Source of the DNA: Clostridia bacterium
GTDB lineage: Bacteria; Bacillota_A; Clostridia; Oscillospirales; Acutalibacteraceae
Length of the DNA: 5,116 bases
NCBI GenBank assembly: GCA_017503305.1
Contig: JAFVTJ010000082.1
Location: 1-5,116, forward strand
Direction: 5' to 3'
How positions within the stretch are numbered: the stretch's first letter is position 1; each line of letters starts with the position of its first letter. The notes below the pieces were generated by a model that saw only the letters and a list, made by a program, of their open reading frames with translations, was not told the origin of the DNA and ran no database searches. A program made the translations under genes and the position numbers. Shown one piece after another: positions 4,963 to 5,116 of the stretch.

Positions 4963-5116
4963 TTGGTGATCCATCGGGGATGAATCCGCTTGCGCGTATT
5001 CCCTGCTCGGCGACCGTTCGCTTTGCAAACAGTACCCGCCTTCGCACTTCGTCGCTAAAAACAGTTCACCGAACTGTTTTCTTAACGCTCCTCGCCCTCT
5101 CAGGGTTCGAATCCCC
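4962..5116. repeat. Structured repeat, copy 2 (cut by the window edge)
   Basis: This is a direct repeat of 4754-4908, in the same orientation. The terminal CATCGGGGATG (4972-4982) is present, but its partner stops at the last base of the window (ATCCCC). The left inner hairpin carries a change (GCAAAC for GCGAAC) that breaks one pair. The right inner stem keeps 10 bp, AAAACAGTTC/GAACTGTTTT, with loop ACC. The right end reads GGTTCGAATCCCC, which is the consensus tRNA T-loop sequence and closer to it than copy 1. No tRNA can be folded upstream of it. The repeat may continue in further copies beyond the window. Confidence 0.86.

Noticed and set aside
4834..5028. Minus-strand open frame of 64 codons spanning both repeat copies
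   Set aside because: It crosses two non-coding structured repeats and a hairpin, has no good RBS and no recognisable motif, and its composition follows the repeat.
5040..5116. Possible tRNA gene ending in the T-loop-like GGTTCGAATCCCC
   Set aside because: The 60-70 bases upstream form a strong 10-bp hairpin of the repeat and give no D-arm, anticodon arm or acceptor pairing. The same segment recurs in copy 1 with a degraded T-loop.
4754..5116. CRISPR array
   Set aside because: The repeat unit is about 155 bp with only two copies, far longer than CRISPR repeats, and the intervening 50-odd bases are a terminator-like hairpin rather than a spacer.

Overview
This window comes from an endospore-forming, low-G+C Firmicute, most likely an anaerobic member of the Clostridia (Eubacteriales/Oscillospirales-like). 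The call rests on the 3' half of the spoIIIA sporulation operon followed directly by an Asp23/Gls24-family gene, on AT-rich intergenic DNA with canonical AGGAGG ribosome-binding sites, and on TATAAT-type promoters. The species cannot be named from the sequence.

Positions 1-2596 hold spoIIIAE, spoIIIAF, spoIIIAG and spoIIIAH, all on the + strand. They are packed with overlaps of 4 and 8 nt and one gap of 1 nt, so they must be co-transcribed. A few bases of the upstream gene, probably spoIIIAD, remain at the left edge. In the family, these proteins are made in the mother cell and form the SpoIIIA part of the SpoIIIA-SpoIIQ channel ('feeding tube') between mother cell and forespore. AE is the polytopic membrane component. 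AF, AG and AH are membrane-anchored proteins with ring-building-type domains.

Positions 2597-3082 hold an asp23/yqhY-like gene with its own extended -10 promoter, a strong RBS and a perfect 12-bp intrinsic terminator. It is therefore a unit that can be expressed without the sporulation operon.

Positions 3083-4753 hold a second, accessory transcription unit. A near-consensus promoter (TTTACA-17-TATAAT) drives two membrane proteins, each with a SHOCT-like segment. The first has four membrane segments, SHOCT, and a C-terminal four-cysteine knuckle. The second has two membrane segments, a possible bacterial PH-like domain, and SHOCT at its extreme C-terminus. A 14-bp perfect hairpin closes the unit. 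Their function is unknown. They sit where other sporeformers often carry housekeeping genes such as nusB.

Positions 4754-5116 contain no credible gene. They hold two copies, about 92% identical and 208 bp apart, of a structured repeat of about 155-159 bp. Each copy has internal hairpins, lies directly beside a terminator-like hairpin of unrelated sequence, and has edges that resemble tRNA T-arm/CCA-end sequence. The second copy runs into the window edge. This repeat is the least explained part of the window.
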